A stretch of DNA of 64,000 nucleotides, from contig NZ_CP109327.1 of NCBI RefSeq assembly GCF_035918155.1, positions 6,076,001 through 6,140,000 of the forward strand, read 5' to 3'. The stretch comes from Streptomyces sp. NBC_01591. GTDB taxonomy: Bacteria > Actinomycetota > Actinomycetes > Streptomycetales > Streptomycetaceae. Shown in pieces: positions 60,258 through 64,000 of the stretch. Made by a program: the position numbers and the translations under genes. The notes under the pieces were generated by a model. That model was not told the origin of the DNA. It did no database searches and was given only the letters and a program-made list of their open reading frames with translations. How positions within the stretch are numbered: position 1 is the stretch's first letter; every line of letters begins with the position of its first letter.

Positions 60258-62144
60258 TCAGGTCAGGCTCTCCCGCCAAGCCCGGTGCAGCCCCGCGAAG
60301 CGGCCGGTGCCGGCGATGAGGTCGGCCGGGGCGCCGTCCTCCACGATGCGGCCGTGCTCTATCACCAGGACCCGGTCCGCGATCTCCACCGTGGAGAGGC
60401 GGTGGGCGATCACCACCGCGGTCCGGCCGTGCAGCACCGTGTCCATGGCCCGTTGCACCGCCCGTTCGCCGGGGACGTCCAGCGAGCTCGTCGCCTCGTC
60501 GAGGATCAGTACTGCCGGGTTGGCCAGCAGGGCCCGGGCGAAGCCGACCAACTGGCGCTGGCCGGCCGAGATCCGGCCGCCCCTCTTGCGCACGTCCGTG
60601 TCGTATCCGTCGGGCAGTCCGCTGATGAAATCGTGCGCGCCGATCGCCTTGGCGGCCTGTTCGATCTCCGCACGGGTCGCGTCCGGGCTGCCGACCGCGA
60701 TGTTCTCGGCGACCGTTCCGGAGAACAGGAACGCCTCCTGGGTCACCATCACCACACCGCGCCGCAGCTCCGGCACGGCCAGGTCCCGCAGATCCGTCCC
60801 GTCGAGCAGCACCCGGCCGTCCGACGGGTCGTAGAACCGGGCCAGCAGTTTGGCCAGCGTCGACTTGCCCGCGCCCGTCGACCCGACCACGGCGACGGTC
60901 TGGCCGGCCGGGATCGTGAGATCGAAGCGGGGCAGCACCTCGCCGCCCGTGCGGTAGGTGAAGCGCACCTGGTCGAAGACGACCTCGCGGCCCGGGTGTT
61001 CGCCGGTCAGGGGCGGCAGCTCCCGGGGGCTCGACGTCTCCGGGACGGACGGGGTCTGGGCCAGCAGGCCCGCGATCTTCTCCAGCGAGGCCGCGGCCGA
61101 CTGGTAGGAGTTGAGGAACATGCCGAGCCGGTCGATCGGGTCGTACAGTCGGCGCAGATAGAGCACGGCCGCGGCCAGCACCCCGAGCGCCAGGGTGCCC
61201 GAGGCCACCCGGTACGCACCCCACAGCACGATCCCGGCGACCGCCGTGTTGGCGACCAGCCGGGAGCCGACGACGTACCGCCCCATCTCCAGCATCGCGC
61301 TGCCGTTGGTCCACCGGTGCGTGTTGTTGAGGCCCTCGAAGTGCGCGTCGTTGACGGGCTCGCGGCGGAAGGCCTGGACGGGGCGGATGCCGTTCATCGT
61401 CTCCGCGAACTTCACGATGACCGCGGCGATCGCCGTCGACCGCGAGGCGTACAGCACCCCGGCCCGCCGCTGGAAGAGCCGCACCAGCAGATACAGCGGG
61501 ACGAAGGACAGCACGGCCGGCGCGCCCAGACCGAAGTCCAGCCAGAGCAGCATCAGCGAGATGGAGACGAAGGACAGCACGACGCCGATCAGCTCTTGAA
61601 GCCCCTCGCTGAGCAGCTCCCGCAGTGACTCCACGTCCGTGGTGGAACGGGAGATCAGCCGGCCCGAGGTGTAGCGCTCGTGGAAGTCCACGCTCAGCGC
61701 CTGCGCATGACGGAAGATCCGCCCGCGCAGATCGAGCAGCACGTCCTGGTTGATCCGGGCGGAGGCCCGGATGAACGCGTACTGCATGCCCCCGGCCGCC
61801 GCCGAGCACAGCGCGTACCCGACCGCCACCGCGATCAACGGCCCGTAGTCCGCGTCCCGGAACGCGGGCACTCCGCTGTCGATGGCGTACGCGACGAGCA
61901 GCGGGCCGGCCTGGACCGCGGCCTGCTGGACCAGCAGCAGGAGCGCGGACACCACCACCCGGGCCTTCATCGGCCGCAGCAGCGACCTCAGCAGTGCCCT
62001 GGTCGCGCCGGGCGGGGTGGGCAGATCGTCCCGGTCGAAGCGGTCCTTGGAGTCCTTGGCGTGCTCGGCGGTTCCGGTGTCCTTGGAGCCACCGGCGTCC
62101 GCCGCGTCCTCGGCGGGAGAGGTGTCCGTCGTCGTACTGGTCAT
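60258..62144 (-). CDS. ABC exporter half-transporter, second subunit
   Basis: A 628-residue membrane-ATPase fusion with a charged, Asp/Thr-rich N-terminal 50 residues. Six membrane helices, then Walker A VGSTGAGKSTLAKLL, Walker B LILDEATSSLD and H-loop IAHRLST. The signature is ISAGQRQLVG, a mild variant of LSGGQ. ATG 62144 overlaps the upstream gene by four bases, so the two form a heterodimeric exporter of multidrug or lipid type. Substrate unknown. The frame stays open upstream over its partner gene but that is a shadow. Confidence 0.93.
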   Translation of the reverse strand: MTSTTTDTSPAEDAADAGGSKDTGTAEHAKDSKDRFDRDDLPTPPGATRALLRSLLRPMKARVVVSALLLLVQQAAVQAGPLLVAYAIDSGVPAFRDADYGPLIAVAVGYALCSAAAGGMQYAFIRASARINQDVLLDLRGRIFRHAQALSVDFHERYTSGRLISRSTTDVESLRELLSEGLQELIGVVLSFVSISLMLLWLDFGLGAPAVLSFVPLYLLVRLFQRRAGVLYASRSTAIAAVIVKFAETMNGIRPVQAFRREPVNDAHFEGLNNTHRWTNGSAMLEMGRYVVGSRLVANTAVAGIVLWGAYRVASGTLALGVLAAAVLYLRRLYDPIDRLGMFLNSYQSAAASLEKIAGLLAQTPSVPETSSPRELPPLTGEHPGREVVFDQVRFTYRTGGEVLPRFDLTIPAGQTVAVVGSTGAGKSTLAKLLARFYDPSDGRVLLDGTDLRDLAVPELRRGVVMVTQEAFLFSGTVAENIAVGSPDATRAEIEQAAKAIGAHDFISGLPDGYDTDVRKRGGRISAGQRQLVGFARALLANPAVLILDEATSSLDVPGERAVQRAMDTVLHGRTAVVIAHRLSTVEIADRVLVIEHGRIVEDGAPADLIAGTGRFAGLHRAWRESLT

Positions 62145-64000
62145 CGGGTGCGGCCCTTCTCGGCGGGGACGTCCTGGGCGAGGCGGTCCTCGGCGGACGG
62201 GTCGGGGAAGGCGTCCCCGGCGGACGCGTCCGGCGCGCCTCCGGTGCCCGACATCAGCCAGGCGTACTCCGGGCTGCTGCGCAGCAGTTCCTGATGGGTG
62301 CCGACGGCGGTGATCCGGCCCTCCGAGAGCAGCGCCACCCGGTCCGCGAGCATCACGGTGGACGGCCGGTGCGCGACCACGATCGCCGTGGTCTCCTCCA
62401 GGACCTGCCGCAGGGCCGCCTCCACCAGCGCCTCGGTGTGCACGTCCAGCGCGGAGAGCGGATCGTCCAGGACCAGGAAGCGCGGCCGGCCGACCACGGC
62501 GCGGGCCAGCGCGAGCCGTTGCCGCTGCCCGCCGGAGAGGCTGAGCCCCTGCTCGCCGACCTGGGTGCCGACGCCCTCGGGCAGATCGTGCGCGAAGTCG
62601 GCCTGGGCGATGGCGAGCGCCCTGCGCAACTCCTCGTCCCCGGCGCCCTCGGCGCCCATCAGCACGTTCTCCCCGACGCTCGCCGAGAAGAGCGTCGGCT
62701 CCTCGAAGGCCACGGACACCAGTTCGCGCAGCTGTTCCCGGGGCATGGTGGTGATGTCCGTACCGTCCAGGGTGATCCGCCCCGCGGTCGCCTCGTGCAG
62801 CCGCGGCACGAGGGCGGTGAGCGTCGTCTTCCCGGAACCCGTGGCCCCGACCAGGGCCATCGTCTCGCCGGGCCGGATACGCAGATCGATCCGGGACAGC
62901 ACGGGCACGGAGCCGGGCTCCGCATCGGGATAGCGGAACTCCACGCCCTCGAAGACCATTTCGCCTCGGGCGGCCGACCCGCTGCCCGGGGCGTGGCCTT
63001 CGGTGGCGGACGCGTCGTTCTCCTCGGCCACGTCCATCACCTCGAAGAACCGCTCGGTCGCCGTCGCCGACTCCTGACTCATCGCCAGCAGGAAGCCGAT
63101 CGACTCGACCGGCCACCGCAGCGCGAGCGCGGTGGAGAGAAAGGCGACCAGGGTGCCCGCGGAGAGGTCGCCGTCGGCGACCTGGACCGTGCCGAGCACC
63201 AGTGCCGCGCCGATGGCCAGCTCCGGGATCACGGTGATGGCGGCCCAGATGCCCGCGAGGAGACGGGCCTTCTCCAGCTCCGTGGTGCGCAGCCGCTGCG
63301 AGAGGGCCCGGAAGGCATGGGCCTGGCTGCGGTGCCGGCCGAAGCCCTTGATGATGCGGATGCCGAGCACGCTCTCCTCGACGACCGTCGTCAGATCGCC
63401 GACCTGGTCCTGGGCCCGGCGCGCCACGGTCGAGTACTTCGTCTCGAAGACCGAGCAGATGATCATCAGCGGTACGACCGGAACGAGCAGCACCAGCCCC
63501 AGCGTCCACTGCTGCATCAGCAGAATGACGAAGCCGATCAGGATCGTCGCCCCGTTGACCAGCAGGAAGGTCAGCGGGAAGGCCAGGAACTGACGCAGCA
63601 GCATCAGGTCCGTGGTCGCGCGCGAGAGCAACTGCCCCGACGCCCAGCGGTCGTGGAACGCCACCGGCAGCCGTTGCAGATGCCGGTACAGATCGGCCCG
63701 CATCGACGCCTCGACCCCGGCCAGCGGCCGCGCCACCATCCACCGCCGCACCCCGAACAGCGCGGCCTCGCCGATGCCCAGCAACAGCAGATACAGCGCG
63801 CCGAGCCAGACGCCGCCGGGGTCGCGGTCCGCCACCGGGCCGTCGACGATCCACTTCAGTACGAGGGGGATCACCAGGCCGACACAGGACGCGGCGATCG
63901 CGACCAGGGCGGCGCCGAACAGCCGCTTGCGTACCGGCTTCACATAAGGCCACAACCGCATCAGGGACTGAACGGTGGACCGATCCTTGGGCTCTGCATG
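62141..64000 (-). CDS. ABC exporter half-transporter, first subunit (5' end may lie outside window)
   Basis: At least 606 residues. Six membrane helices, then Walker A VGATGSGKTTLTALV, signature LSGGQRQRLALAR and Walker B FLVLDDPLSALD, where the catalytic Glu after the Asp is replaced by Asp, so this ATP site may hydrolyse slowly. ATG 63961 (MRLWPYVKPVRKRL) has no ribosome site, and the frame is open to the window edge, encoding HAEPKDRSTVQSL, which suits the elbow helix. I therefore think the true start is beyond 64,000. Confidence 0.88.
   Translation of the reverse strand, partial: HAEPKDRSTVQSLMRLWPYVKPVRKRLFGAALVAIAASCVGLVIPLVLKWIVDGPVADRDPGGVWLGALYLLLLGIGEAALFGVRRWMVARPLAGVEASMRADLYRHLQRLPVAFHDRWASGQLLSRATTDLMLLRQFLAFPLTFLLVNGATILIGFVILLMQQWTLGLVLLVPVVPLMIICSVFETKYSTVARRAQDQVGDLTTVVEESVLGIRIIKGFGRHRSQAHAFRALSQRLRTTELEKARLLAGIWAAITVIPELAIGAALVLGTVQVADGDLSAGTLVAFLSTALALRWPVESIGFLLAMSQESATATERFFEVMDVAEENDASATEGHAPGSGSAARGEMVFEGVEFRYPDAEPGSVPVLSRIDLRIRPGETMALVGATGSGKTTLTALVPRLHEATAGRITLDGTDITTMPREQLRELVSVAFEEPTLFSASVGENVLMGAEGAGDEELRRALAIAQADFAHDLPEGVGTQVGEQGLSLSGGQRQRLALARAVVGRPRFLVLDDPLSALDVHTEALVEAALRQVLEETTAIVVAHRPSTVMLADRVALLSEGRITAVGTHQELLRSSPEYAWLMSGTGGAPDASAGDAFPDPSAEDRLAQDVPAEKGRTR

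Noticed and set aside
60258..63953. A 1231-codon minus-strand frame over both ABC subunits
   Set aside because: The upstream half is an Arg/Gly/Pro-rich shadow of the first ABC gene, which is itself clear in another frame; the real second subunit starts at 62144.

Overview
The window is high-GC (roughly 70 %) actinobacterial chromosome and is almost certainly Streptomyces. The evidence is GTG starts, GTGA/ATGA stop-start overlaps, DUF397/DUF5753-type regulator pairs, DUF6230/DUF6114 proteins, a killer-toxin-like crystallin, and a glgP/glgE/treS/mak/glgB block in the arrangement I recall from the Streptomyces coelicolor second glycogen locus. No rRNA, tRNA or CRISPR array was seen.

Layout. 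0-1.4 kb: 3' part of a LegB-like sugar-nucleotide 4,6-dehydratase, converging with a TetR regulator that has a 23-bp palindrome upstream. 1.8-6 kb: a thioredoxin/TPR protein and a DUF6230-DUF6114-secreted protein operon preceded by two TTACT/AGTAA palindromes. 6-12.2 kb: central carbon genes, with pyruvate kinase, acetate kinase and phosphotransacetylase on the minus strand and 6-phosphofructokinase on the plus strand. 12.4-22 kb: accessory genes, namely an HTH-membrane-ricin protein, a second HTH protein, a three-gene operon ending in a DyP-type haem peroxidase, a decayed BASS transporter, an ECF sigma/anti-sigma pair, a secreted Ca-loop protein and a secreted vanadium-haloperoxidase-like protein. 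21.8-25.7 kb: a CitA/CitB-type two-component system divergent from a DctA dicarboxylate transporter. 25.8-28.5 kb: MerR plus thioredoxin, a killer-toxin-like crystallin, and an HTH/zinc-ribbon protein.

28.9-33.5 kb: two inverted copies of one IS5-type element, one complete and one truncated, bracket a small membrane protein and a large membrane-anchored NACHT STAND NTPase. The truncated copy is fused in frame to an XRE/TPR regulator. 34.8-35.3 kb: two small Streptomyces proteins. 35.4-46.5 kb: the complete trehalose-to-alpha-glucan (GlgE) pathway. treS makes maltose from trehalose, mak phosphorylates it, glgE polymerises maltose-1-phosphate, glgB branches the product and glgP degrades it. 46.5-50.3 kb: secreted M4 metalloprotease and a zinc alcohol dehydrogenase. 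50.4-54.6 kb: an ABC exporter pair with complementary defects in their nucleotide-binding sites, the upstream partner lacking a normal start codon, behind two small proteins. 54.7-55.8 kb: XRE-DUF5753 and DUF397 pair. 56-58.1 kb: GbsR/MarR-like regulator divergent from a cytochrome P450 across an AT-rich region with TGCAAT repeats. 58.2-59.9 kb: DoxX and an NDH-2-like flavoprotein. 60.2-64 kb: a second ABC exporter pair, the first gene running off the window.

The best candidates for something under-described are the IS-bracketed membrane NACHT island, the DyP operon with two unassigned partners, the lectin-bearing membrane HTH protein, and the helically phased repeats between glgE and glgP. 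Functions are inferred from motifs and remembered families; no database search was possible.
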